Source of the DNA: Planoprotostelium fungivorum
Lineage: Eukaryota; Evosea; Variosea; Cavosteliida; Cavosteliaceae
Direction of reading: 5' to 3'
Length of the DNA: 64,000 bases
NCBI GenBank assembly: GCA_003024175.1
Contig: MDYQ01000353.1
Location: forward strand, 248,001 to 312,000
A program made the translations under genes and the position numbers. Of the stretch, positions 27,248-37,572 are shown piece by piece. Positions within the stretch are counted from its first letter, which is position 1, and each line of letters starts with the position of its first letter. Under the pieces are notes generated by a model. That model was given only the letters and a program-made list of their open reading frames with translations. It was not told the DNA's origin and ran no database searches.

Positions 27248-28043
27248 TTAGAGGGAGAAGAAGAGACCTGCGATGATGATGGCCAAGAGGGGAATGAGGT
27301 TCAGAGACGTGTTGTTGTTGACGTCTCCAGTTCCCAATCGGGAGGAAGAGAAGTTGTTGCCGCAGAAGGTCTGACGTCCATCAGATCGTCATTCGAAATG
27401 AGAACGGTCCGTCACCTGATTAGAGCTTCTGGCCGCAGGAAATCCGGAAGTACTGTTGGTAGAGCCAACGGTGGAGTTTCTGCAAGAGAGATCGACGCCA
27501 TCACATCCGACTCCGTAGAGGATCTGATTGTCGTCTCAGACCGGAGGTCGATGATGGTAGCTCACTTGGATGAGAGAAGGATTGCCGGAGCAGGTGTTGC
27601 CGAAAGAGGTGGGGTATGTGGCGATGATGATGTCTGAACCGTTGACCGTTGGGAAGTTGGCAGAGCACAGAGGAGTGAAATAAGTACCGTTACTTCTGCT
27701 CTGACAACCTTGGACGATATTACTGCGAGAGCCGGCTGCACGATGGTGAGTGTCGATGGAGGATGGGAAGACGGCTCACTGCAGGAAGAAGTGCCAAAGT
27801 CATAGACGGCACCGAATCTGTCCCCGTCGCAGAGGGCCTTACGATAAGTGCTGGAGCTGTTGACTTGATAACATCCACCTGTATGATATCAACAAATTGG
27901 AAGAGACTTGACGTGACTTTACCGATGGGGTAGACGAGGTCGTTGAATGAGCCAGAGCAGTTCGAGTCGGTGTATTGACGCTCAATGTACCACGCAGATG
28001 CCATTCCAAAGAAGGCAATCAGGATGCAGGTGTTGATCTTCAT
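27248..28043 (-). CDS. Secreted Cys-rich protein with GPI-type C-terminus, orphan
   Basis: Five exons. The signal peptide is MKINTCILIAFFGMASA, then WYIERQYTDSNCSGSFNDLV, GGCYQVNSSSTYRKALCDG, IVQGCQSRSNGTYFTPLC, GNTCSGNPSLIQ and GVGCDGVDLSCRNSTVGST. It ends in Asn/Thr-rich GDVNNNTSLN followed by a hydrophobic tail LIPLLAIIAGLFFSL, as expected of a GPI attachment signal. About ten Cys residues sit in the ectodomain and many N-x-S/T sites are present. I do not recognise the family. It ends convergently with the tRNA methyltransferase, 39 bp apart. Likely a cell-surface protein. Confidence 0.75.
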
Positions 28044-28190
28044 GTTGTTCTTATTGTTTTTCGTGTGTTCGTGTGAGGGGCTAAGCGCGCAGAATGATTA
28101 CATCGGAGGCCATCGTGCCCAGTTTTCGTTCAGAATTCGATTCCTAAATCCGATACAAGCTGTCAGCCGTTTCTCAATTCCACAACGAGC

Positions 28191-28505
28191 TTACCCCCTG
28201 CATCTCTTCTCACAGACATTCAGGAGCACCTGAAGGTGATCAAGCAAACGAAAATACCTGTAGTGGATGCCTTGGAGTGTACAACTGCTCGAAGGAAAAC
28301 TGCCCTTTGAGCAGGAGAGAAGTCTCCTCCTCTTCATGTAACTTCTCCTCCACATCGGACGTGGGAAATTCAGACTCTGAATGTTGCTTGTGGTCTTATC
28401 ATCTGCGCTCATCTTTGGTTGTTCTGCGTGCGTCACCGAAGATCCATCTCTGATGGTATCATGAAACATCACTGACCGTTCGATCATTACAATACGCAAC
28501 CACAC
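28191..28505 (-). CDS. Possible small gene, unresolved
   Basis: A frame of about 100 residues (MWLRIVMIERSVMFHDTIRD...) is open here, and a second frame reads well in part of it (FPTSDVEEKLHEEEETSLLLKG). Splice signals do not give a single clean model. It could be a small two- or three-exon gene upstream of the secreted protein, or 5' leader sequence. I cannot assign a function. Confidence 0.2.
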   Translation of the reverse strand: MWLRIVMIERSVMFHDTIRDGSSVTHAEQPKMSADDKTTSNIQSLNFPRPMWRRSYMKRRRLLSCSKGSFPSSSCTLQGIHYRYFRLLDHLQVLLNVCEKRCRG

Positions 28506-28519
28506 TTGATTCTACTTCT

Positions 28520-29845
28520 TTATTTCATACACTGTTGCGTTCCGTGGAACCTGCCTGCCTGCCTGCTTTCAAACGTCCCCCATGGTCTCCCAATCAGACT
28601 GCACACATTCAACACATGCTCCCACACGAACGAGATCGAGTCGTTCACCTGCAATTGAACCATAGACTCTGTCATCTGAGTGGCCCACTCTGCCTCCGTG
28701 AGCACTCCCGATACCCTCCTGTCCTTTGTTGACTCGTTGTCTTTGGCTGGATTTTGCGCCGCGCGTTTTTTGTTTCCCGCCGGTGATGTTTCGTCCTTGG
28801 ATTCTTCTTCGTACATCTTTAATGGATCTGCGAAAGTGAACGGGATGCTCCACAAGGTCGTGGATTCTGCCTGCTTTCCCTGGGACGTTCCCAGGTTGAT
28901 GATCATGGATTCGAGTTGCTCCATCAAGTTCACGTTGGTGGTCGCCTCCCTCTTGAGGAGATCTTTCAGTCTGATGATTTCTTCGTCTTGCATTTGGATG
29001 CGATTATCGGTGAGCCACTTCTCTTGCTCGAGGTGAGCGGATCTCTGTCTCTGCTCGCAAAGTCATCACAGTGTCCAGCGATACCGAGATGGATGACTCA
29101 CGGTGACTTCGTCGACTAATTCTTGCATGGAATCCAACTTCTCTTGATATTCCATCAAGGAGAAGGATATGTTCTCTTCTGTCTGTTTCATCTGTCGCGG
29201 GGTCAATGAATGGTGGCTCTGCATCTCGTACCTTGTTCTCTTTTCGGTCCAATTTACTCTGCAGGTCTACGCATAATTGAGCCAATCTGCTGTTCTCGAT
29301 CTTCTGATCGTCGAGGAGACTCGTTATGACGTTATGAGACGATGTTGCCGTCTGCCTGGAGCCAATGTATCAATTTCGATTCTATCAGATGATTGGACCC
29401 ACAGTGTCCTTTTGAGTCCTTCCACTTCCGTGCGATATCCATCTGCCTGCTTGCACTTCTTCATGTATAATTCGGTTTGTTTCTGGTGCTTCCGCTGGAT
29501 TCTCTGAATCTCCGCACGGAGAGAGACTTTAACGTCGGTGTCCTTCGAATGCTGACTTTGCATCATCTCCTCAACGGCAGCGAGAGCGAGACGAATACTC
29601 TCGAAACCAAAGACGGCCGGGTCTGTTTCCTTTTGGACATGGTTTTGTTCCGGCAACTGATGCATTTTAATGAATGTGTCCACCATGTTTGTCCAAGGGC
29701 GTACGAAATATATCACCTCTTGAGTGGATCGCCCTCTGTACGAATTGATTAGAGTCTCTCCACTGTTGTCGTACTTTTGTTCGGTTGTGCATCTCTGTTC
29801 TCCCACTGAGACATCACTTGTGTTTGGGGTCTGTGGTTCAGTCAT
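28520..29845 (-). CDS. Coiled-coil protein, unknown
   Basis: It starts MTEPQTPNTSDVSVGEQR. A folded or linker part (EVIYFVRPWTNMVDTFIKMH) is followed by long heptad-rich segments: VSLRAEIQRIQRKHQKQ, LYMKKCKQADGYRTEVEG, NSRLAQLCVDLQSKLDRKE, QEKLDSMQELVDEVT, LEQEKWLTDNRIQMQDEEI and IRLKDLLKREATTNVNLMEQ. The C-terminus is Lys/Glu/Asn-rich, then Trp-containing (SISFVWEHVLNV), ending TQQCMK. There is no signal peptide or membrane segment. Coiled-coil proteins of this sort act as scaffolds or tethers; I cannot name a family. Introns are few compared with neighbours. Confidence 0.7.
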
Positions 29846-30214
29846 GATTTCGCCGTGGATGTTGTCTTTGTAGAGGTTTTGTTGGTTTTGTTGTCAAAAC
29901 GCTTTTTGGGTTGGACCAATAATTTCATCGTGATACGACACGAATCGGAACATTCCTCGAATTCCCACACGAAGAAAATCCGGATTTTTTATGCTACATA
30001 ATCCAATTGCCTTCGATACCATGGATGAGCGTGACGGATTCATTGAATTGTTGCGTACGGTACTGATCGTGAATTGGGAGTCCAATTCTGAATACATAAA
30101 CTAGATATCTGAATACAAATACACGAAAGTCTTTTCATATAGAAGAGGAGAAAGTTGGTGTGCGTACGTTTATCAGACGTCACAGAGAGATCCGAATAGA
30201 GGGACCTTGAAGGG
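29846..30214. other. Intergenic region, no feature seen
   Basis: It lies between the start of the coiled-coil gene and the stop of the TauE/SafE gene, both on the minus strand. It is AT-richer than the genes, with no long frame, repeat or RNA-like fold that I can support. Confidence 0.4.
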
Positions 30215-32295
30215 TTAGAAGGGACACACTTGACTTGAATGATATGAGTTGGACATCTGAGGATTCACCTCTCCAGAACGAAGGGATCTATACACAGTGA
30301 TACCACCCGATACTGTCAGCATCACAGCACTGGCACCGACGACGGCAGCCACGATGAAGATGATGATGAAGGTCTTCTTGTACTTTTTGACCAGATAATC
30401 GATGAAGAGGTTACCCAAGATGTTTGCAAAGAAAGTCATGACCCCGTACGCGATACTGTAGTCCCACGGTAACTTCTCTGTCGAACGTTAATTTTGGCGG
30501 GAAACGAGTTCACGCACGGAAGAGAAGGTACTGTATGGTCGTCGTGGACGAAGTGAAGATCTGTCGGTCAAGGAGAAATGGTAGGTTGTAGATGAAGAAT
30601 AAAAGATACGATGAGGAAAGTGGAGGTGGCCACGACAATCTGTGGATGTACACCGATCTCCAATAGAATCGGACTCGATACCATTCCTCCCCCGATACCC
30701 ACCAGACCCGCTAAAATTCCTGGAAATCCCTCAGTTGATATGTCATTGAATTTTCGGTGATATTTCGCGGAAATCTCTCACCTCCGATGAAACCGCCGAA
30801 GGTGACACCCGCCATGTTCTTCTTGTTCCACCGAACTGTCAGCTGACTCGTTCTTCCCGCCTAATCTCTCTTCAAAATTTGAACTTCAATCCACCGCACT
30901 CACGGAATCGAGCGAGATCTCTCTCCTTCTGCTCTTCTTGAGTGTGATGGTGCCCAATATAATGAGAAAGATGAAACATCCAGCGAATAATGCGGAGAAT
31001 ATTCCGTAATATTCCGGTGAGCACACCTTTACCCCGATGATACTGGGCCCTGAAATCTCTCAGAAATTTCTCGGAATATTCTACGACTCACGGCTCTTGG
31101 AGCCACGTAACAGTGTCATGGCAACGACGTATGCCTCGATCAGCAGGAGGGCTAAGACCAACAAGAAGGGGATCAATCGATAGAGGGGTTTCTGCTCGTA
31201 GCTCTCAAAGGGATTCACCTCATTCACTTCCTTGTGAGGTCAGTGTGACATACGTCGAGATATCTCACCGAAGCGCTGGCGTTGTTCAGCAGTGGCTGCC
31301 TCTCACCCGATTTCAATTCTTCTCTCATCTTCTGTACTCCCTGAAAAGTATCAGAAATCTGACGGAAATTTCCACGAAAATTGCCCGAAATTCTCACCTT
31401 GGTGATCATCCTCCATGTGGTGATGAGAAGAGTGACGGCCAGTAGAATGAGAATGATCCAAGAGGGAAACATCACATTCAGTGCTACACCCAATGACGTT
31501 CCCGCCAAAACTGTGGGCACCATGAACGCAGCCACTGTGGAGAGTCAATCACCAGGAGACTATATGATATCATCTACATATGATGTCATCTATATATGAT
31601 TTGTATAGTTCTCACCGTTGTAATCGATCTGTGTGATGTTGGGCCTCCCTGGAAAACGTTTGGGGATGTTCATGAGGAGATTGGCTAATGCTCCCCCAAA
31701 GATCATCGCCTTAGACAATGGCACGGCCTCATGTGCATCGAACTGACAGAGGAGATACAAGATCGGTACGAAGAGACCACCACCTCCCAGACCGGAAGAG
31801 CCGGCGATGGCGGAAGAGAAGAAGAGGAGGACGCCTCCGATGTAATCTCGAAGTGATGGGCGCCATAATCTGCGGAACGTTAAGAGGGAGAGAGAAGAAT
31901 GAAATACCTCTTGTGAATGCATTGAGTCACACCGGCGGGGAGCGATTGTCGCATCAGTGATTCGTGACTGCAGATCGACTGGGGAAATCAGCATGTCGTA
32001 GAGAGAGATCGAGTGGCTTTTACCTCGGTTCCATAACTCGGATAACAATCTGCGTCTCTCTCGCAATACCTCGATGATCGTCAATCTAGAGGATCGAAGT
32101 GACACGATATCGAGGATGGCTCACACGCATGTGCCGTTCCGACAAGACATTCCTGTGTCTCCACAGCGGTTGTTGGCATCGTCATCGTGGCAGCCTCTCT
32201 CAGAGAGGCAAGCTACAGCGGTCACAAATACGTCAACCGCTACCCTTACCTGAAAAGAGTGATAGTAAAATAAAGGCAACGATCAGCGTGCGCAT
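30215..32295 (-). CDS. TauE/SafE family membrane transporter with N-terminal Cys-rich module
   Basis: Sulfite/organosulfonate exporter (TauE/SafE) family membrane protein of the eukaryotic type. The ATG at 32295 gives a signal peptide MRTLIVAFILLSLFS, then a small Cys-rich segment (CLSERGCHDDDANNRCG, then MSCRNGTC). Membrane blocks follow: LRDYIGGVLLFFSSAIAGSS with GLGGGGLFVPILYLL, AVPLSKAMIFGGALANLLMN, PNITQIDYN and FMVPTVLAGTSLGVALNVMF. The last segments are NILGNLFIDYLVKKYK and IIIFIVAAVVGASAVML, and the chain ends HSSQVCPF. Introns include GAAATTTC-type motifs (near 30768, 31065 and 31355), TTTTGGCGGGAAA (30488) and a GGTTGTAGATG arm (30588). Substrate and direction are unknown. The extracellular Cys module may be a lectin-like or EGF-like cap. 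Confidence 0.85.
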
Positions 32296-33503
32296 CATTG
32301 TTGTTGCCGAGGAAAGACGATCGACGAGATGAGAAATATTTCGCGAAAGTATGTCAGCGTCTACAACTCGAGCCGAACCCGAACTTTCACTTCTTCAAAA
32401 AGAAGTATGACCTATCCTCCAATCCACATGATCTAGGATCACTATGGTGTGTTGTGTGAAGACTGGTACGATACAATGATGACTTGATGTGAATCGATAC
32501 GTTATCAAATTGCCGTTTATATACGCCTTCTTGCTGCACCTCCTGGTCTTCATTTATGCTGGTGAATAATACGAGGAATCTGTGATACTTTGTACACTTC
32601 ACCTCAGATGTTCTGTTGAAAAAGACTGGAACGACGGTCACCGTGTGCGCGAACGAACACTAATATCTTTGCCATTGGATGTTTCAGAGGAGCAAAAGAA
32701 GAGGAGCATCCATGGTTCAACAATTCCACGATGTCACAGCACCATCGCCATCAATCAGACATATGGCGTCTGAATCCCAGTGATATCTCACGTACCTGCT
32801 ACGTTGAATCAGGATAGTACAGACATCGATATGAGCCACATTCGATCGGCTAGTCCGAGGAATGTGTCATCGCACTGCAGCTTCTCTGTGCAGAACCCAA
32901 AGCCTTCGAACGCCCTCACAGACACTCGAGAGAGAACCGATGGCTCAACGTGCCGAGCGGAGTTGACCACTCATCTCCGACTTTTATCACAACAGCTCAA
33001 ATATTATTCGACAACCGACATAATACGCACACTGGTTCTCTGTCTATCCTACGCCCGATCGATTCGGTCAGTGCTCAAAGTGAGATAATGTCTCTCCTTT
33101 CTTCTCCAGCCTAGAAGGGCCCAGAGAGAGACCATTAAGACGACTGGAGTCTGCGAATGCGCAGTCAGTGCCAGTCAAGCAGACACGCAAAGGAGGTTGC
33201 TGCGGAAATATTCGCCGATCCTGGGATGATGCGGCCGCGAATCTGCAGCGCATTTCTCTCACCTTTCTTATCAAGGACTTCTTTATTTCTTTGGGGCATC
33301 CCTACAGCTGAAGTCTCGTCCGTCGGGTGAGGCTCTATCGACTCTCTCTCATCCATATGAACCGCGTTCTTCTTTTGTTCTCGTGCACATTCGTTCCATA
33401 TCGACTCATATCATATCACCATGCTTTATCTTCCGAGAGATACGTCGGCTGTACCTCTGGCATATGTGTAGTACTGAATCTCGCGTAGAAACGAACGAAC
33501 GAC
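32296..33503. other. Large spacer between TauE/SafE (-) and Ras (+)
   Basis: Divergent spacer of 1.2 kb. It holds a GTCTACAACTCG arm near 32358, just upstream of the transporter, and a set of open stretches on the plus strand that may be an unrecognised gene (next entry). Nothing else is supported. Confidence 0.4.
32640..33311 (+). CDS. Candidate multi-exon gene, unrecognised
   Basis: Three stretches read like protein on the plus strand between plausible splice sites. The first is GAKEEEHPWFNNSTMSQHHR (about 32695-32810), the second FERPHRHSRENRWLNVPSGV and onwards (about 32890-33079), and the third, after a roughly 35-nt intron, PVKQTRKGGCCGNIRRSWDD to a TGA at 33309-33311. I find no good start codon and the first junction is uncertain. 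It may be chance. Confidence 0.2.
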
Positions 33504-34366
33504 ATGTCTAGACACAGTATTGTGATTGTTGGCGAGGGAGGTGTTGGAAAGGTGAGACGAGATCTTTTCTTTTTCACTCTGCATCTTGCTTTCATCGTCC
33601 ATAACAGTTCCGCAGAGTTGCCTCACACTTCAGTTCGTCCACGGTAAATTCGCCGAGAGCTATGATCCCACCGTAGAGGACAGTTACAGGTGCACTTGTT
33701 CTCCTCCTTTTATTTCATCATCACATCGGAGGAGAAACTCTTATCATCCTCAGGAAACAAGTCACAGTGGACAAGAAACAAGCCATGTTAGACATCTGTG
33801 AGTCATAACCCTCTCTCCAAACTCTTCTAACCCACCCCAGGCGATACCGCTGGACAAGAGATGTACGCCGCGTACCAAGACCAATACTACAAATCCGGAA
33901 ACGGTTTCATCATCGTCTATAACGTCACCGATCGAGTGCGTTTCCATCTTCCATTTCCATCATATCGTATCTCGTGTTGACCCCTGTAGATGACCTTCGA
34001 GAGAATCAAATCCTACAGAGACAGAATCATCCGAGCCAAAAACTCTGAGGAGATAGACGCTAAGACAAAGAAGGCGATGGGCCTCGAGCCCGATCAAGAC
34101 ATCATCCCACCGATGGTCGTTGTCGGTAACAAGATCGATCTCGACAACAGCAGACAAGTCTCCACGCAAGAAGGTGAGCTCGCATGTGCATGGAGGAGAG
34201 CTGACATGGAGAAGGTCAGAACATGTCTAAGGAGCTCGGTATCCCTTTTTTCGAGGCTAGTGCGAAGACAAACGTGAACGTGACCGAGTCTTTCATAGAG
34301 TTAGTGCGACAGATAAGGAAGACTGGAGGTGGTAAGGAGAAGAAGGGAGGTTGCTTCATCCTCTAA
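33504..34366 (+). CDS. Ras-family small GTPase (CAAX, with insert)
   Basis: Ras-type small GTPase, membrane-anchored by a C-terminal CFIL CAAX box. The motifs are complete: G1 GEGGVGKS, switch I YDPTVEDSYR, G3 DTAGQEMYAAY, G4 NKID and G5 EASAKT. The G3 is preceded by Cys (LDICDTAGQ) where most Ras have Leu. Between alpha3 and the NKID strand there is an insertion of about 15 residues rich in Lys/Ala (EIDAKTKKAMGLEPDQD), not typical of Ras, Rap or Ral. The polybasic GGKEKKGG precedes the CAAX box. Six exons. The downstream 378-bp spacer separates it from the RhoGAP gene, which runs in the same direction. Confidence 0.92.
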
Positions 34367-34744
34367 AAAATAGAAATTTGAGATGTAGTCTTGTGGGTTG
34401 TCCTCGTGAAAGTGTTGTTCTCTGTGCTCTTGTGTGTGTGATCTCATCTTCTCTTTCATCTCCCCTGGGCTCAATTCATAGTGCCCAACTGCCACTACCA
34501 CGAACACAGCGAAGAACACAGGACCCACTGTGACCCGAAGATAGAACATCTAGAAGAGCAGCACGTCTATAGCAGCGAAGAGAGTAGGCAGTATGGCGGC
34601 TTAAAATGTTTCGAAGAAATTCAGAGCCGTTGAATTGACATGTAAGCAACGAGACTGACACCTGCGCCTTCCGAACAGCACGACCACAGCTAAAGGTCGA
34701 TTTCCGTTAAACACCGAGAGAGGGCCTTCTTTAGATAGTTCACA
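34367..34744. other. Intergenic region, Ras to RhoGAP
   Basis: Both flanking genes run on the plus strand. Short frames on both strands show no protein similarity that I recognise. It presumably contains the 3' end of the Ras transcript and the RhoGAP promoter. Confidence 0.35.
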
Positions 34745-37469
34745 ATGCCCATCACTGGGAGTTGCACTGTCATTCTGGCCGATGCAGATGGGATCGGTCT
34801 GAAAGATATCAAGTTACAGTTGCCCATCAAAGACATACAGAGTCTAAAGAATAGTATCGGCTTCACAGAGATCATCAAACCGAAATTAGACGAGATCCCA
34901 GGAACGACGCCCAACGACTTCATGATACAGGTAGAAGACGTGCGCGTAGAAGAGAGAATTGACCGACGACGATAGGTCATGAAGAAGAACAAGTGGAAGA
35001 CGATCGAGAAAGATAAACATCTCCTCTTGGTTTTACCAGGAGTAAAAATCTGCGTACAGAAGAGAGATCTCAAGCCGGCCAAGAGAGGATCCATCATGCA
35101 GACTTATAGAAGATCGTTGAATGTCTTCGCCGAGAAATTTTCCGCTGACAAAGAGAGAGAATCCGCTCGCGAGGCCAACAGAGGGTCTTCCATCGATCCG
35201 CGTGAGTCGATTGAAACTTCCTATCACCCGTTGATCCAGTTCCGCAGCATCATCCCCCATACCTTTCACATCAGGTGAGACGAGATCCCATCCTTCTTCT
35301 CCCATCTGACTCACTTCGCAGCATCCAGTTACGATGCTCTATCGAGAGGTGAATGCTGACCCATTTCCTTCCCTTTCAACAGAATGACATCATCACACCC
35401 TCCATCGCTCGAGACTGATGTGAAACAGGTCGAACGCCACCCAACCAGGCTAAACCGTACAACGTCAGAGCATCTCTCTCTCTCCCCACATCACCCGTCT
35501 TAGCATCACCTTCGCAAACGTTCCGAAAGGGCAGCGTCAAGCAGGTGAGCCATCACAGTGCATCGCGATGATGGACGATGATCATGATGACACGATCGAC
35601 AGCCGGTGGTGAAGAAAGGTCTCGTCTTCGGTATCGATTTAGAGGAAGCAATCGCCCAACAGGGTAGTGGTACCATTCCAAAGATTGTCAGAGAGTGCAT
35701 CACGTGGCTGAGGGAGAAGGGTGAGTCAGACTTTGTGAATTGGAATGAACGTGGAAAAGAGGCGAACAAGGAAGAGGGTATCTTTAGGATATCCGGCCCC
35801 GTCTCTGAGATCGAGGAGCTGAGGAGAGAATACGACAGGAGTGAGTTGTAGATCGTCGCAAAGATTCGTGCCCCCTGACCTTCCACAGAGGGAACGCACA
35901 ATCTGAACGAGAAGGACTACAACGTTCACTCCATCACCGGTATATTGAAGACATACTTCCGAGAGCTACCCATGCCAGTCATCATCTATCGATATTATTC
36001 CACCGCATTGAAAGTGGGAGGTGAGGTCCATCTACAACGATGTAGACTGATGGAGGGTAGAGAACAGCAGTATAGAGCAACAGAAGTCACACTTGAAGAT
36101 CATTCTATCCAAATTACCCCCCGAACACAGAGATGTAATCCTCTTCGTCTGTCAATTTCTATCCGAGGTGAGACTTCCCGCCAGAACGAGAAATTTAAAA
36201 TTCAAAGGTGGCGGCGAACCACGAGACGAATAAGATGCACATACACAACATCGCCCTCATCTGGGGTCCCAATTTCCTCAGGAATTTCCCGGAAAAGTGC
36301 ACGCCCATGTCCCAATTGAACGACGCAGAGAGCGTGAACAACCTGACTGCCGTCTTAATCGAGCACTCTAAATTCTTCATGGACGAGATTGGAATGACAG
36401 AGGGGAGGGTAGAAGAAGGTTCGCTGAAATTTCCGAGATCTTTCTGAGAATATTCTACAGCGAGGAAGCAGGCGAAGAGGGAGTGGGAGAATGACATGCA
36501 GGCAGACATCAAGAGCAGGAGGGAGAGGTTGTTGATACGCAAGTCATCTCTGGCTGCCATCGAACAGATGGACCGCGAGGCCATGGTCCAATCACTACAG
36601 GCCAGGTGAGGCAGGAGCGGGGTCAAACGATTCACAGAAAATTCAGGTTCCCAGAACCGTGCGTTGTAGAAGCCAAGTTCGACGTGGTGGCGGGATCGAC
36701 TCGAGTCGGAGAATTGGAAGAATTATCCGTCAGAAAGGGACAAGAATTAAACTTTTTAAAGATCATCACCAGTGACGATCACCTGTGGCTCCACGTCATC
36801 GCTTCCGACTCGAAGGTACGTCCATCTACAACGTTGTAGACTGACGAAAAAAAGGCGGGAATCGTCCTGCCAGGTCAAGTCATCGTGAAGACGGTCAGCA
36901 CCTTGAACGTGACGCAACCCTCTATCATCGGTGCTTCAAGGGGTAAATCATCTAGAACCAACAGCGGCAGCAACAGCCCATCCACCGCCCGCAGGAACTA
37001 CGCTGCAGATTTCGCCGCCCGGAATTCTTACTCCTCTTCTTCTGGAAATCTTCCCATAGCGAGATTGGGTTCAGCCAGGGGCATCGAAGTACCAAAGAGA
37101 GAAGGTGAGGCAAGATGAGAGGTAGACGTGGCTGATGACGTGGCAGGAGAGAGTGGAGGTAGTCCAAAAGAGGGCAGCAGGGTACCCAGGATGTCTTCTT
37201 CAGAGGACGACATCGTCATCGCACCACCTGTGGTGGAGGAAGACACGAAGGAGAAGATGTTACTGCAAGAGGCGGCCAATCTACAATTGGAAGAGAGGGT
37301 GAGAGGAGAGAGAGGAAGAGGAGAGTGACCGTGGTAGATCTTGGAGCTACAGGAGATCAGGATCAGTGCACCGGAGGGGGAAGTGCCGGGCATCGACGCG
37401 GAGATAGCAACTCTAAAGAGTCAATTGGGAGAGGCGAGCGTGAAGGAGGGACGGAAGGGAGAAGAATAA
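34745..37469 (+). CDS. RhoGAP protein with SH3-like domain
   Basis: GTPase-activating protein for Rho/Rac GTPases. The N-terminal domain (MPITGSCTVILADADGIGLK to FMIQ, then KWKTIEKDKHLLLVLPGVK) looks like a ubiquitin-fold or PB1-like module but I cannot name it. The RhoGAP domain starts VFGIDLEEAIAQQGSGTIPK, has the Arg finger in EEGIFRISGP, then FRELPMPVI, LFVCQFLSEVAANH and NIALIWGPNF. A helical stretch (QAKREWENDMQADIKSRRE) leads to an SH3-like fold (VVAGSTRVGELEELSVRKGQ, then DHLWLHVIASDSKAGIVLPG). A Ser-rich disordered tail and a coiled segment end KEGRKGEE. Introns carry the palindrome at 36031-36046 and, perfectly, at 36825-36840. Likely acts on actin dynamics at membranes. Confidence 0.88.
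36031..36046. repeat. Intron palindrome, one mismatch (RhoGAP gene)
   Basis: TCTACAACGATGTAGA, preceded by GTGAGGTCCA at the donor and followed by CTGATGGAG. Confidence 0.75.
36825..36840. repeat. Perfect 16-bp intron palindrome (RhoGAP gene)
   Basis: TCTACAACGTTGTAGA in an intron opening GTACGTCCA and followed by CTGACG. Confidence 0.9.
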
Positions 37470-37572
37470 AAGTGGAAGATCGTACGTCTTGTGAATCTCT
37501 TATAGATGATGTGAGAAGATGGGATGACGATGATGATGCAGACGATCAATCTATTTTCACATATTCCACATT

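Noticed and set aside
27227-27637. 136-residue plus-strand frame opposite the secreted Cys-rich gene
   Set aside because: The minus strand gives a coherent five-exon secreted protein over the same bases, so this is its shadow.
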